The notes: generated by a model from the sequence alone, not told the origin. A DNA stretch of 64,000 nt from Agromyces albus (GCF_004134825.1 NZ_SDPN01000005.1:1-64000), one strand, 5' to 3'; positions 50,597 to 61,326 are shown, counted from the stretch's first letter. Numbers and translations are program-made.

Positions 50597-51244
50597 ATGA
50601 ATCGAAATCGACGTCCACAACGAACAGCGGCTCGCGGGGTTCGTGGGCTCCTCGTCGTCGGCGCCCTGGTCATCGTCATCGCGGCGACCACCGCCGCGAT
50701 CTCCTCCACGCTGCCCAGCTCCTCGTCGGCGGCGCCGTCCTTGACCTTTTCGGATGCGCCAGCGCCTCCTCGCAGTGAGGACCGCGGGGTGCTCGACGAG
50801 ACCGGCCGGGTGGGTGACGGCGTCACGGTCTTCGATGACGGGATTCCGGCTCTCACCAACCTCGACCCGGTTCTCCTCGAGGCCCTCCGTCAGGCTGCAA
50901 CGGATGCCGCGAGCGACGGAGTCGTATTCGTCCTCAACAGCGGTTGGCGCTCCCCCGAATACCAGGATCAGCTCCTTCGCGAGGCCATCTCCGAATACGG
51001 CTCGCTCGACGAAGCTGCCCGATGGGTCGCCACCGCGGCGACATCTCCTCACGTGTCGGGAGATGCGGTCGACATCGGGCACGTCGATGCGACGGCGTGG
51101 CTGTCCGAGCATGGTGCCGAGTACGGACTGTGCCAGATCTACGACAACGAGCCCTGGCACTACGAACTGCGCCCCGAAGCCATCGAGCACGGCTGCCCTG
51201 CCACGTATGCCGACCCCACCCAGGATCCGAGGATGCAGCAGTGA
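50597..51244 (+). CDS. M15 family D-alanyl-D-alanine carboxypeptidase (VanY-like)
   Basis: 215-aa membrane-anchored zinc peptidase trimming the D-Ala from peptidoglycan stems. One N-terminal span (GLLVVGALVIVIAATTAAIS), a Ser/Pro linker, then the M15 domain: NSGWRSPEYQDQLL, zinc ligands in SPHVSGDAVDIG and EPWHYELRP. Start ATG 50597. Its stop overlaps the VanZ-like start (GTGA). vanHAX is absent, so it is more likely a housekeeping or low-level glycopeptide-tolerance gene. Confidence 0.87.
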   Translation: MNRNRRPQRTAARGVRGLLVVGALVIVIAATTAAISSTLPSSSSAAPSLTFSDAPAPPRSEDRGVLDETGRVGDGVTVFDDGIPALTNLDPVLLEALRQAATDAASDGVVFVLNSGWRSPEYQDQLLREAISEYGSLDEAARWVATAATSPHVSGDAVDIGHVDATAWLSEHGAEYGLCQIYDNEPWHYELRPEAIEHGCPATYADPTQDPRMQQ

Positions 51245-51855
51245 CCGCCGGCGCAGGACTCCGCATCCCGCCGTCAACGCACGAGCAGCCCGCGGCTCTC
51301 CACTCCTCCCGGGTGCGCGGGCGTGGCGTGCTGGTCGCGCTGTTCGTGGCCTACCTCGCGCTCCTCACCTGGATCGTGCTGTGGAAGCTCCAAGTGCCGT
51401 ATGTCGGCGAGGGCGCGCTGCGCCACATCAAGCTCGTCCCGTTCGTACCAACCGCTGAGGATGGCGCCAGTGACCCCCTCGAGGTCGTCGCGAACGTCGT
51501 GCTCTTCCTCCCCTTCGGCGTCTACCTCGGCCTCCTCGCGCCGTTCTGGCCCTGGTGGAAGCTTGCGGGCGTGGTCGCCGGGTCTAGCCTCGCGCTCGAG
51601 GTCACCCAATGGCTCCTGTCGGTCGGAAGTTGCGACATCACCGACCTCGTCGTCAACACCGCCGGGGGCCTGGCCGGTCTCGGCCTACTCGTCCTGACGC
51701 GCCACCGGCTCCGGCACAGGACCGGCACCGTCATGACGCGCGTGTGCTCCATCGGAACCGTGATCTTCCTCCTCGCGGCTGGGATCTTCATCGCCTCTCC
51801 CGTGCACTACGCGCCCATGCGGGACGTCGACGTCCGGCTCGGCTCGACGCCCTAA
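51241..51855 (+). CDS. VanZ family membrane protein
   Basis: 204-aa membrane protein with four or five spans. The VanZ core includes HIKLVPF, EVVANVVLFLPFGVYLG and the LEVTQWLLSVGSCDITDLVVNTAGGLAG signature. VanZ confers low-level teicoplanin resistance by an unknown mechanism. It starts at GTG 51241 overlapping the VanY-like stop. It is the last intact gene before the scarred accessory region. Confidence 0.87.
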   Translation: MTAGAGLRIPPSTHEQPAALHSSRVRGRGVLVALFVAYLALLTWIVLWKLQVPYVGEGALRHIKLVPFVPTAEDGASDPLEVVANVVLFLPFGVYLGLLAPFWPWWKLAGVVAGSSLALEVTQWLLSVGSCDITDLVVNTAGGLAGLGLLVLTRHRLRHRTGTVMTRVCSIGTVIFLLAAGIFIASPVHYAPMRDVDVRLGSTP

Positions 51856-51894
51856 TGCCTCCTTCGGACGTGGGCGGCTCACGGCCCTCGCGCG

Positions 51895-52235
51895 ACGAGA
51901 CCGCCGACTTGCTGGCATCGGATAGCGCCGAGACCGTGGGCGCCGCTCCCTGCAGCGCGCCATCCGCGACACCATGACCGAGCACCCCGGAGTGGTGCGC
52001 GACGAAGCCGGCCTCCTCGCCGGACAGCAAAGCTCGACGCAATCGAGGGCCCGCGTGGGCGACATCAGGCGCCCACCCCGACGTCGCCGGCTACAAGGAC
52101 CTGACGCACGCGTTCGACCTCAAGTCGGCCGCCCTCGCCGCACGCGCCACCCGGAGGTAGTTCTTGAATTGCGCGAGACCCGCGGATTCCACCACCGCGG
52201 CGACTACCCCCGAACTCGACGAGTCACTGCAGTGA
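51895..52235 (+). pseudogene. decayed 3' remnant of a fumarate reductase/succinate dehydrogenase-like flavoprotein gene
   Basis: Pieces in different frames reconstruct one C-terminal domain of a FrdA/SdhA/NadB-like flavoprotein: RSLQRAIRDTMTEHPGVVRD (51941 onwards), KLDAIEGRVGDI, HPDVAGYKDLTHAFDLKSAA (52074 onwards), LAARAT, then ETRGFHHRGDYP and ELDESLQ. Single extra bases after codons for EG, DI and YP, and a TAG after ARATRR, break the frame. No intact parent copy is in the window. It ends abruptly where a VOC gene fragment begins, which marks a recombination junction. Confidence 0.75.
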
Positions 52236-52366
52236 ATGCTCAATTCGATCCGGTGGTGCAGGCGCTCGGCTGCGCGCCTCGATGCTGGACAACGGAGTGT
52301 CGTGGTACTAGGGCGTGAGGAGTTGATTCTCCATTCCGTCCCGCGAAGCCGGCAGCGTACCCCACG
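52236..52366 (+). pseudogene. decayed fragment of a VOC-family gene, related to 45070-45198
   Basis: Starting at AQFDPVVQALGC the DNA tracks the intact VOC gene at 45016-45423 from about codon 19 to codon 61. It carries a frame shift after CAPR, then NGVSWY followed by TAG where the intact gene has SWYLG, and a further shift at EELILHS. The N- and C-terminal parts are absent. It is fused directly to the flavoprotein remnant. Confidence 0.75.
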
Positions 52367-52445
52367 GAGTGATATGCATGACAGATAATTGTGGCGCACC
52401 GAGGATCTCGGCCTCCGCGGACATCAAATTGGAGTGGGGGCATGG
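52367..52445 (+). promoter_or_regulatory. probable promoter segment of the SIR2-ATPase operon
   Basis: 79 bp, AT-richer than flanks, between the VOC fragment and the SIR2-like gene. A GATAAT hexamer at 52384-52389 could be a -10 element. No clear -35 or operator. Low confidence. Confidence 0.3.
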
Positions 52446-54113
52446 ATGCGGCAAGCCTGGCGGGTGATTCGCGCGAATCACCCGGAGCTCATCGAGGACG
52501 TTGCAGACGGCAAGCGGTTTGTTTGGCTCGGCTCAGGAATCTCTCTCGAGCAGGTGCCCGATGTGGTGGAGCTGATTGCACGCGTTCTCCGCTTCCTGCG
52601 GGACCAAGCCGCGTCGGGCGAGGCCGATGCGGAACACCATCGAACGGCGCTGCTGGAAATCCTGGACGAGCACCTACCGACGGAACGCGCCCGGTACGAA
52701 AATGACCGAGGTAACTGGGAACCAGCGGGGCTGGATCACCTCCGTGACAAATACAGCCGGGTGCTCGGTGTCGGTGTCGAAGGGAAACCAACCGACTATC
52801 TGCTGATCGATGGAGCTGGCCTGCCAGAGCTATACGGAGACCCCGACCTTGGTCCTGGGCCAACCCATAGGCTCCTCGCGATGCTCATCTCCGAGGGCGT
52901 TGTGACCCACCTTGCATCGGGAAACTGGGACACTCTTGTCGAGAAGGCCCTCCTCGAAATCTCAGCGACCGACTCGCTTCTGGATGTGTACGTCGATGTG
53001 GACGATCCGCGCACCGCTCGAGGCCACGCCGAGATAGCCAAGTTTCACGGGTGTGCGGGCCTTGCACGAACAGATCCAGATCGATACCGCGACAAGATAA
53101 TCGCTACCACCGCCCAAATCAGCAAGCTTCATGGGGACAATTCGTATGCCCACATGACAGACCACCTCCGAGATCTCACCACCCGAATGCGCTCGCTGGT
53201 ACTGGGCCTATCGGTGCAGGACAGCGATCTGCTCGCCATCTTCAGGAGCGCGGCAAGTCGGAGTCCTTGGAAATGGGAGTCGAATCACCCCGCGTACTTG
53301 TTCGCGGAGCCATTCGTATCGCCGAGTCAGAGGGACGTCCTCGAGGTCGCGTACGGCGAGGATTTCGGCCGCGAACGTACCAGCATCGTTCGGCGATCAG
53401 CTATCGGTGCATATGCCGGTCCTGTGGTCGCGGCGATTCTGATCGAAGTGCTCGCCGCGAAGCTTGGGGTCGCGATTCAACGCCATCAAGGGCTGCCAGG
53501 TGGCTTCGAATCGCAACTCAAGCTCGGAATTCGTCGCTTTGTCTTGCGGGTAGTTGCGGCATTCGGTGGAGACGAAGGATCCCTGGCCGACTTCCTTTTG
53601 ACCGGATACTCGGACTTCCTACGCACTTACCTTGGGTCAACGGCTGTCGGCGAAGCGAGTTACCTTCCGTTCGCGCGCGGGACGACGAACACGCTTGCGA
53701 CAGACATCTCGGTGATCGGTATGGGTATCGACCGGCTCGCCATCGCGATTGGATTGCTTGGATTCGGCGAGGATCGGGGACGGTGGCGCGCCGCCCTCGT
53801 GGACGAACAGAAGGGTAGCCGCATTATGGTGTCGCGTACGAGAAACGCGACGGGTCCAACGTTGGTTGTGGTGCGCGGCGCTCGGGAGGCTGTTGCCACG
53901 ATGACTAGCGACGACTGGGTCAGCGGTCACGGCAACATGGTTCTGCTGCAAATGGAGCTCGGTGGGGTGTCGTCGACCCGCTCACCCGGGGGCAGAATCG
54001 GGCGAGGAAGGGGTGCAAGATCGCGTCGTCAATTGATGTGGGACGATATCTCCGACTCGGTCCACAGCCTGGAGGAGCTAATGGTTCGATTTGAGACTGG
54101 AGTCGCGCTGTGA
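52446..54113 (+). CDS. SIR2-like effector of a Lamassu-type defence operon
   Basis: 555-aa protein with an N-terminal SIR2-like NAD-binding domain: the GAG-S motif as WLGSGIS (Gly29-Ser33), the T-N-x-D equivalent SGNWD (Asn160, Asp162), the KxHG equivalent AKFHG (His201) and the C-terminal Rossmann strand LVLGLSVQDSDLL. Such domains in phage defence hydrolyse NAD. The rest (about 290-555) is helical with no family I recognise. ATG 52446 is preferred; a TTG frame extends to 52389. More A/T third positions than in neighbours suggest transfer. Its stop overlaps the next gene (GTGA). Position and partners fit LmuA. Confidence 0.78.
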   Translation: MRQAWRVIRANHPELIEDVADGKRFVWLGSGISLEQVPDVVELIARVLRFLRDQAASGEADAEHHRTALLEILDEHLPTERARYENDRGNWEPAGLDHLRDKYSRVLGVGVEGKPTDYLLIDGAGLPELYGDPDLGPGPTHRLLAMLISEGVVTHLASGNWDTLVEKALLEISATDSLLDVYVDVDDPRTARGHAEIAKFHGCAGLARTDPDRYRDKIIATTAQISKLHGDNSYAHMTDHLRDLTTRMRSLVLGLSVQDSDLLAIFRSAASRSPWKWESNHPAYLFAEPFVSPSQRDVLEVAYGEDFGRERTSIVRRSAIGAYAGPVVAAILIEVLAAKLGVAIQRHQGLPGGFESQLKLGIRRFVLRVVAAFGGDEGSLADFLLTGYSDFLRTYLGSTAVGEASYLPFARGTTNTLATDISVIGMGIDRLAIAIGLLGFGEDRGRWRAALVDEQKGSRIMVSRTRNATGPTLVVVRGAREAVATMTSDDWVSGHGNMVLLQMELGGVSSTRSPGGRIGRGRGARSRRQLMWDDISDSVHSLEELMVRFETGVAL

Positions 54114-54691
54114 CACGGCCCTCGACTGCGGACGCACTCAGATCAGAAGCGGCCGACTTGCTCACGGAGAACGGGTATATCGAGGTGTCCTCGCCAATCA
54201 CCATCGGCGACATCCAGCTTGAGGTACCGGGGCTCTGGGAAGGCCCGCCGGACAGTCTGGACCTATCAGTGATAGCGGATCGACCCGCTTCACGGGAAGC
54301 CGCGTTGCGGCTCTTCTGGCTCGTGCAACGGCTGGTCCGCGCGTTGGACGCCGCGGGTTCACGCCGGACGATGACTGTCATCTTGGTCGGGTTCCAATCA
54401 TCTCCTCAGGGCATGGGCGAACTCTTAGAGCTTGCGCGCGTGCTGGTAGTTGACGGCTCGCTGCCAACCGAACGAATGTTAGGCCCCCTCCTGCGTCTGC
54501 GTCTGCCGAGTACCGCCACAGCACAACTGGATGGCATCGCGGAGGTCGCTGAGGCGATCAGCAAGAAGCGCGCTGCCCGCGAACTTCATAGGCTCGTCCA
54601 GGCGGCGAGCGCGGGCGCAACCGTGGTCAGCGACCGGTACAAGGCGTGGATCGATGAGTCGTTCGCAAGTCCTCGGAGCACAGATGCCTGA
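54110..54691 (+). CDS. small middle protein, LmuC-like by position
   Basis: 193-aa mixed alpha/beta protein with no motif I recognise. The N-terminal half is strand-rich (IEVSSPITIGDIQLEVPGLW), followed by helices (ALRLFWLVQRLVRALDAAG, LLELARVLVV, IAEVAEAISKKRAARELHRL). In Lamassu operons a protein of this size lies between effector and SMC-like ATPase and bridges them. Starts at GTG 54110 in a GTGA overlap; its end overlaps the ATPase start by 8 bp. The assignment rests on size, position and coupling, not on sequence similarity I can see. Confidence 0.65.
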   Translation: MTRPSTADALRSEAADLLTENGYIEVSSPITIGDIQLEVPGLWEGPPDSLDLSVIADRPASREAALRLFWLVQRLVRALDAAGSRRTMTVILVGFQSSPQGMGELLELARVLVVDGSLPTERMLGPLLRLRLPSTATAQLDGIAEVAEAISKKRAARELHRLVQAASAGATVVSDRYKAWIDESFASPRSTDA

Positions 54692-57089
54692 GCCCCGCCT
54701 TCAGGAGATAGTCGTCGAGAACTTCCGTAGCATTTCGGGGAAGTGTGTGATTCCGTTAGACGGTTCCATCACTCTTATCCATGGCGCGAACGGGGCAGGA
54801 AAGACCAGCCTTCTCAGCGCGATTGAGCTTGGTGCAACGGGCCGTGTTGGGTTCCTCGACGAACAGATCGGGGATGCACGTGCGCTTCTGCGCAATCATG
54901 ACTACCCGCTCGGTCGAGTTCGATTATCTATCGCTGACGGAGGCACGGGCAGCCGGGTAGGAGCGTTCGAGCTGAATGCCGACCAGGTATCTGGCGAAGC
55001 AGCACTGAACCCAGCGGAGCAGGTGTACTTCTTGGAGCGCAGCTTCCTGCCCCAGACTGCGTTGGGGCGGCTGCTGGAGTCTTATACGGAGACGGGCAAA
55101 CAGGTAGATACCGCGCTCGTGCGGTTTGTGAAGTCACTTGTGGGTCTCGATGATCTGGACGCGCTGATCGATGGACTCCACGCGTCGGGCGATTTGAGGA
55201 GAAGCCGAAAGGCCGTTCCCGCATGGGCTCGCACGTCGGAGGAGGTCGAGTCCATCCAACGAAGGCGACGTGAGATTGCGGCCGAACTGGATGGCGCAAG
55301 GGCTCGCCTAAAGGCTGCATTCGACACGCTCCAGGGCCTCATGGAGACGCCAGGGAGCGTGAAGGTCGAAGAGCTGCTGAGAATCGCGGTCGAGCGTGGG
55401 CGTGACTCCGAGAGTAGCCGGGCTGACCTGGCTGAGCTGGAGGAGCTCCAAGCCAAAGTAGACGCCATTGCTAACTTGAGCCGTCAGCTTGAATCTTCCG
55501 AATCGACCGTGAGCGGCCAGCTTGATGTGACACGGGCTGAGGAGGCTCAGTCAGCGTATCGTGCGTGGGAGGAGGGTCCCGGAGCCGCAGCGTTGGCTGA
55601 ACTCAATCAGATTCGTCAAGATTCGCTGCGCCTTCCACTCGTTCGGATGTCACAAGTGGGTGAGGCTTACAAGGAGAGCATCGAAATTGCTGCCGAGGCC
55701 TCGCGTCAACATTCTGAAGCCGTCGCCGCCGACCAGGCCAGGGCTGAGAAAATCGACACCTTGGACCGTCGGATCGAAGTGCTCGAGCAGGAGATTGCGG
55801 AGACTGAGAAGCGCGCGAGGTCGGTCGACGTGCCTACGGACGTGCGGGTACTGATTGAGATTCTTCAGCTGGCGGTTCCACTGGTGGATTCTGACCGCTG
55901 CCCTTTGTGCGACCAGAAGTTCGCAGGTGCCGGTACTCTCAGCGACCATCTCGCGGCAAAGCTCGGCCGGCTGAGCGCCGGCTCGCAGGAGCTCCTTCTG
56001 ATCGAGCGGGAGTTGAATTCGCTTCGCTCAGACCACCAGACTGCGGTGAAGCAGGTGATCCTCTTCAAGAGTCTGCCTCCGGTTGCCGCTGGTAGTCCGC
56101 TCGACAAGTCGATTCGCAGTCTCAACTCCTTGGGCGATTCCGTCGGCCAAGGTGCTCGCCTGCTGCGGGACGTCCAGTCGACGCAGGCCAGAAGTGCCGA
56201 GCTTGCTGCACGCGAGGCCCAGCGCTTGGTAGTGCGGGAGCGTGTCACGCAGGTATGCGAAGCGTTGGGGCTCTCGACGGACGATGTACCGGGTCAAGCC
56301 CCCGATGAAACGCTCGGGCGTGAGATTTCCGCGCGCATTCAGAAGGTTCGCTACGCGGACATCCAACGAGGCCGTGAACGCGAGGCACGCGAGGCCGTCG
56401 AGGATTCGCACCGTGACGTAGAACGCTTGGAGCGGGCGTCCCGAGAAGCAGAACTCGCGGTCTCCAGAGTCCGATCGCAACTGTCGACAGCGGAGTCACG
56501 AATGGCGAGCGCGCGTGAGCTTCTTCAAGTCTCCGAGCAGACCCGTTCCACGCTCATAAACCAGGTATTTGATCAATCGCTCAACTCCTTGTGGGCTCAA
56601 CTCTTCGGTCGCTTTGCGCCGTCCGAGAAGTTCACTCCGCGTTTTGTGAAACAGACATCTGCCAGCCGTTCAGTCGACGTGCGGCTCGAGACCGCGCTTC
56701 CCGACGGGAGAACGTCGGGAAGTCCCGGCGCAATGCTTAGCTACGGGAACACGAACTCTGCGGCGTTGGCGCTGTTCATGGCATTACACCTCTCCGCGCC
56801 TCCCCAGCTTCCATGGCTCATCTTCGATGACCCCGTTCAGTCGATGGATGAGATCCACGTGGCGAACTTCGCAGCGATCGTGCGACAACTTGCCTTCGTG
56901 CATGAACGCCAGGTCGTGATTGCAATCCATCAGCCGGAACTGTTTGACTACCTCGCTCTTGAGTTGGCGCCGAGCACTAGCGACCATTCGCTGGTGCGGG
57001 CAACGTTGGATCGTGGCGCTGGGACGACGAGCGCGCGAATTGAGCGGATCGACTATGCGCCTGAGTCGGTACTGCATGGCGCTCTTTGA
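54684..57089 (+). CDS. Rad50/SMC-like ATPase with zinc hook (LmuB-like)
   Basis: 801-aa AAA/ABC-type ATPase. Walker A GANGAGKTS (Gly34-Thr41), a long coiled coil (about 180-400), a CPLC zinc-hook at Cys406-Cys409 exactly mid-protein, the returning coiled coil (about 420-650), a signature region SYGNTNSAALALFMAL, Walker B LIFDDP with Asp715-Asp716, and the H-loop AIHQPE. This is Rad50/SbcC architecture at reduced length and fits LmuB, which senses abnormal DNA ends and activates the effector. CGGAG precedes ATG 54684. It closes the three-gene operon. Confidence 0.85.
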   Translation: MPEPRLQEIVVENFRSISGKCVIPLDGSITLIHGANGAGKTSLLSAIELGATGRVGFLDEQIGDARALLRNHDYPLGRVRLSIADGGTGSRVGAFELNADQVSGEAALNPAEQVYFLERSFLPQTALGRLLESYTETGKQVDTALVRFVKSLVGLDDLDALIDGLHASGDLRRSRKAVPAWARTSEEVESIQRRRREIAAELDGARARLKAAFDTLQGLMETPGSVKVEELLRIAVERGRDSESSRADLAELEELQAKVDAIANLSRQLESSESTVSGQLDVTRAEEAQSAYRAWEEGPGAAALAELNQIRQDSLRLPLVRMSQVGEAYKESIEIAAEASRQHSEAVAADQARAEKIDTLDRRIEVLEQEIAETEKRARSVDVPTDVRVLIEILQLAVPLVDSDRCPLCDQKFAGAGTLSDHLAAKLGRLSAGSQELLLIERELNSLRSDHQTAVKQVILFKSLPPVAAGSPLDKSIRSLNSLGDSVGQGARLLRDVQSTQARSAELAAREAQRLVVRERVTQVCEALGLSTDDVPGQAPDETLGREISARIQKVRYADIQRGREREAREAVEDSHRDVERLERASREAELAVSRVRSQLSTAESRMASARELLQVSEQTRSTLINQVFDQSLNSLWAQLFGRFAPSEKFTPRFVKQTSASRSVDVRLETALPDGRTSGSPGAMLSYGNTNSAALALFMALHLSAPPQLPWLIFDDPVQSMDEIHVANFAAIVRQLAFVHERQVVIAIHQPELFDYLALELAPSTSDHSLVRATLDRGAGTTSARIERIDYAPESVLHGAL

Positions 57090-57302
57090 CTGGTCTCGAT
57101 CAAGCGATCGCGCCTCATTGGAACTCCGTCAACTGGTTGGACTTTCCGTGAGCGGTGCGCCCCATCTCGGGCGCATCACAGCGAACGGGCGGCGTGCTTT
57201 CTAGCAATTGAATGGCTCAGGTCCAGCGATGACGGTCAAGATGTTGGGTGGGATAACTTCGATGCGACGCCGGCTCACCTATCGTGACGTTTCACACAAC
57301 GG

Positions 57303-58406
<1,104 letters not shown>

Positions 58407-58420
58407 AACGTGAGCAATGC

Positions 58421-60550
58421 TCATAGCATGCACGAGACGCACATTTCCAACTCAGTTCCTTCAAGCGCCATCTGCCGCAGGCGGATGTAGTAGATGGTCT
58501 TGATGCCCTTCTTCCACGCGTAGATCTGCGCGCGGTTGATGTCGCGGGTCGTCGCGGTGTCTTTGAAGAAGAGGGTGAGCGAGAGGCCCTGGTCGACGTG
58601 CTGCGTCGCCGCGGCGTAGGTGTCGATGACCTTCTCGTAGCCGATCTCGTAGGCGTCTTGGTAGTACTCGAGGTTGTCGTTCGTCATGAACGCCGCCGGG
58701 TAGTAGACGCGGCCGATCTTGCCTTCCTTGCGGATCTCGATCTTCGACGCGATCGGGTGGATCGACGCCGTCGAGTTGTTGATGTACGAGATCGATCCGG
58801 TGGGCGGCACGGCCTGCAGGTTCTGGTTGTAGATGCCGTGCTCCTGCACGGAGGCCTTCAGCTCCACCCAGTCCTGCTGCGTGGGGATGTGCACTCCGGA
58901 TGCCTCGAACAGCCCGGCGACCTTCTCGGTGGCGGGCACCCACGCGGCATCCGTGTACTTGTCGAAGAATTCACCCGACGCGTACTTAGACTCGGCGAAG
59001 CCGTCGAAGGTCTCGCCGCGCTCGATCGAGATGCGGTTCGAGGCGCGCAGCGCGTGGAAGAGCACCGTGTAGAAGTAGATGTTCGTGAAGTCGATGCCCT
59101 CTTCGCTGCCGTAGAAGATGCGCTCGCGGGCGAGGTAGCCGTGCAGGTTCATCTGGCCGAGGCCGATGGCGTGGGACTTGTCGTTGCCGTCTTCGATCGA
59201 GCGCACCGACGTGATGTGGCTCTGGTTCGACACCGAGGTAAGGCCGCGGATCGCGGTCTCGACGGTCTTGCCGAAGTCGGGCGAGTCCATGGTGAGGGCG
59301 ATGTTCAGCGAACCGAGGTTGCAGCTGATGTCTTTGCCGATGACGTTGTACGAGAGGTCTTCGTTGTACGTGGTCGGCGTGTTCACCTGCAGGATCTCGG
59401 AGCACAGGTTCGACATGTTGATGCGGCCCTTGATGGGGTTGGCCTTGTTCACCGTGTCTTCGAACACGATGTAGGGGTATCCGCTCTCGAACTGGATCTC
59501 GGCGAGGGTCTGGAAGAACTCGCGCGCGTTGATCTTCGTCTTCTTGATGCGCGCGTCGTCGACCATGGCGCGGTAGTTCTCGCTGATCGGCACGTCGCCG
59601 AAGGGCTTGCCGTAGACCTTCTCGACGTCGTACGGCGAGAAGAGGTACATGTCTTCGTTGTTCTTCGCGAGCTCGAACGTGATGTCGGGCACGACCACGC
59701 CGAGGCTCAGCGTCTTGATGCGGATCTTCTCGTCGGCGTTCTCACGCTTGGTATCGAGGAAGCGCAGGATGTCGGGGTGGTGCGCGCTGAGGTACACGGC
59801 GCCGGCGCCCTGGCGAGCGCCGAGCTGGTTGGCGTAGCTGAAGCTGTCTTCGAGGAGTTTCATGACGGGGATGATGCCCGACGACTGGTTCTCGATCTGC
59901 TTGATCGGCGCGCCGGCTTCACGGATGTTGCTGAGCGACAGTGCCACACCGCCACCGCGCTTGCTCAGCTGCAGTGCCGAGTTGATGCCGCGGGCGATCG
60001 ACTCCATGTTGTCTTCGATGCGGAGCAGGAAGCACGAGACGAGCTCGCCGCGCTGCGCCTTGCCCGTGTTGAGGAATGTGGGGGTGGCCGGCTGGAAGCG
60101 GCCGCCGATGATCTCTTCGACGAGGTCGACGGCAAGCTGCTCGTCGCCCTGCGCGAGGCCGAGCGCGGTCATGACGACGCGGTCTTCGAAGCGCTCGAGG
60201 TAGCGCTTGCCGTCGAACGTCTTGAGCGTGTAGCTCGTGTAGTACTTGAACGCGCCGAGGAAGGTCTCGAAGCGGAACTTCTTCGAGTAGGCGAGGTCGT
60301 TGAGCTTCTGGATGAACTCGAACGGGTACTGGTCGAGCACGGCCTGCTCGTAGTACTCCTTCTCGACGAGGTAGTCGAGGCGCTCTTTCAGCGAGTGGAA
60401 GAAGACGGTGTTCTGGTTGACGTGCTGCAGGAAGTACTCGCGCGCCGCTTCACGGTCTTTCTCGAACTGGATCTCGCCGTTCGGACCGTAGAGGTTGAGC
60501 ATCGCGTTGAGCGAGTGGTAATCCATCGCCGTACGAGGTGCCTCGATCAC
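58421..60550 (-). CDS. nrdE: ribonucleotide reductase class Ib alpha subunit
   Basis: About 709-aa NrdE catalytic subunit reducing ribonucleoside diphosphates. N-terminal [20 protein letters not shown], the Cys of [20 protein letters not shown], active-site NMSNLCSEI with the thiyl Cys, the GSLNIAL segment and the C-terminal redox pair CVSC near the end. I choose GTG 60550, which overlaps the nrdI stop (GTGA). The frame also allows TTG 60583 (720 aa) or ATG 60526. Electrons come from NrdH. Confidence 0.93.
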   Translation of the reverse strand: MIEAPRTAMDYHSLNAMLNLYGPNGEIQFEKDREAAREYFLQHVNQNTVFFHSLKERLDYLVEKEYYEQAVLDQYPFEFIQKLNDLAYSKKFRFETFLGAFKYYTSYTLKTFDGKRYLERFEDRVVMTALGLAQGDEQLAVDLVEEIIGGRFQPATPTFLNTGKAQRGELVSCFLLRIEDNMESIARGINSALQLSKRGGGVALSLSNIREAGAPIKQIENQSSGIIPVMKLLEDSFSYANQLGARQGAGAVYLSAHHPDILRFLDTKRENADEKIRIKTLSLGVVVPDITFELAKNNEDMYLFSPYDVEKVYGKPFGDVPISENYRAMVDDARIKKTKINAREFFQTLAEIQFESGYPYIVFEDTVNKANPIKGRINMSNLCSEILQVNTPTTYNEDLSYNVIGKDISCNLGSLNIALTMDSPDFGKTVETAIRGLTSVSNQSHITSVRSIEDGNDKSHAIGLGQMNLHGYLARERIFYGSEEGIDFTNIYFYTVLFHALRASNRISIERGETFDGFAESKYASGEFFDKYTDAAWVPATEKVAGLFEASGVHIPTQQDWVELKASVQEHGIYNQNLQAVPPTGSISYINNSTASIHPIASKIEIRKEGKIGRVYYPAAFMTNDNLEYYQDAYEIGYEKVIDTYAAATQHVDQGLSLTLFFKDTATTRDINRAQIYAWKKGIKTIYYIRLRQMALEGTELEMCVSCML

Positions 60551-60969
60551 TGAGACACCGTCTGCAATTGCTGAGTTCGCCAAAATGCGTCCAATCCATC
60601 GTTGACGGCGCGAACGTCGTCAGGGGTTCCGAATACTTCGAAGCGGTAGAGGTGCGGCACATGGCATTTCGCGGCGATGACGTCGCCGGCGAGGCCGAAG
60701 GCCGTACCGAAGTTGGTGTTGCCGGCGCTGATCACGCCGCGGATGAGTGCACGGTTGTGCGGGTCGTTGAGGAAGCGGATGACCTGCTTGGGCACCGCGC
60801 CGTGCCCGTCGCCGCCACCGTAGGTGGGAACGACGAGCACATACGGCTCTTCGACCGTGAGCGCTTCGTCACGCGCGTACAACGGGATGCGGGTCGCTGC
60901 GCGACCGAGCTTCGCGATGAATCGTTGCGTGTTGCCCGAAACGCTCGAGAAGTAGACCAGGTTCGTCAT
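60547..60969 (-). CDS. nrdI: class Ib ribonucleotide reductase flavodoxin-like activator
   Basis: 140-aa FMN protein that supplies superoxide to assemble the NrdF Mn cofactor. FMN loop [28 protein letters not shown] and the glycine-rich [16 protein letters not shown] loop are intact. ATG 60969; it overlaps nrdE by 4 bp and follows nrdH by 58 bp. Confidence 0.95.
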   Translation of the reverse strand: MTNLVYFSSVSGNTQRFIAKLGRAATRIPLYARDEALTVEEPYVLVVPTYGGGDGHGAVPKQVIRFLNDPHNRALIRGVISAGNTNFGTAFGLAGDVIAAKCHVPHLYRFEVFGTPDDVRAVNDGLDAFWRTQQLQTVSQ

Positions 60970-61027
60970 GGTTCATCCTTCGCGTTGCGTTCTCTTCCGG
61001 CTGCTCCCCCGAGCGACCGGAGGGCCG

Positions 61028-61261
61028 CTATGCGAGGCGTGAGGCGAGTTCGTCGATCTTGTCGGGGCGGAAACCGGACCAGTGGCCTTCGTCGGTGATG
61101 ACGACCGGCGCCTGCAGGTAACCCAGCTCTTTGACCTGCGCGAGGGCGTTCTCGTCGACAGACAGGTCGAGCACTTCGTACTCGATGCCCTTGCTGTCGA
61201 GGGCACGATACGTGGCGTTGCACTGCACGCACGAAGGCTTCGTGTAAACCGTTACCGTCAT
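61028..61261 (-). CDS. nrdH: glutaredoxin-like protein NrdH
   Basis: 77-aa thioredoxin-reductase-dependent redoxin, electron donor to NrdE. The CVQC redox motif is at residues 11-14 and the typical C-terminal WSGFRPDKIDELA is present. It is first in the operon; regulatory sites lie upstream. Confidence 0.95.
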   Translation of the reverse strand: MTVTVYTKPSCVQCNATYRALDSKGIEYEVLDLSVDENALAQVKELGYLQAPVVITDEGHWSGFRPDKIDELASRLA

Positions 61262-61326
61262 TGTTTTCCCCTCGTTCTCCGGGCTCCCGAGGGAGCTCGC
61301 CCCCAGTACCTCACTGGACTTCTAAT

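Noticed and set aside
50597-51855. Glycopeptide resistance operon
   Set aside because: Only VanY- and VanZ-like genes occur; vanHAX and vanRS are absent.
52389-52445. Longer SIR2 protein from TTG 52389
   Set aside because: The extra 19 residues look like leader DNA, and the SIR2 fold needs little before GSGIS.
58598-60553. 651-codon + strand frame
   Set aside because: Antisense shadow of nrdE; Val/Asp/Arg/His-rich with no motif.
60551-60583. TTG 60583 as nrdE start
   Set aside because: GTG 60550 forms a GTGA overlap with the nrdI stop; the extra residues lie inside nrdI. Not fully excluded.
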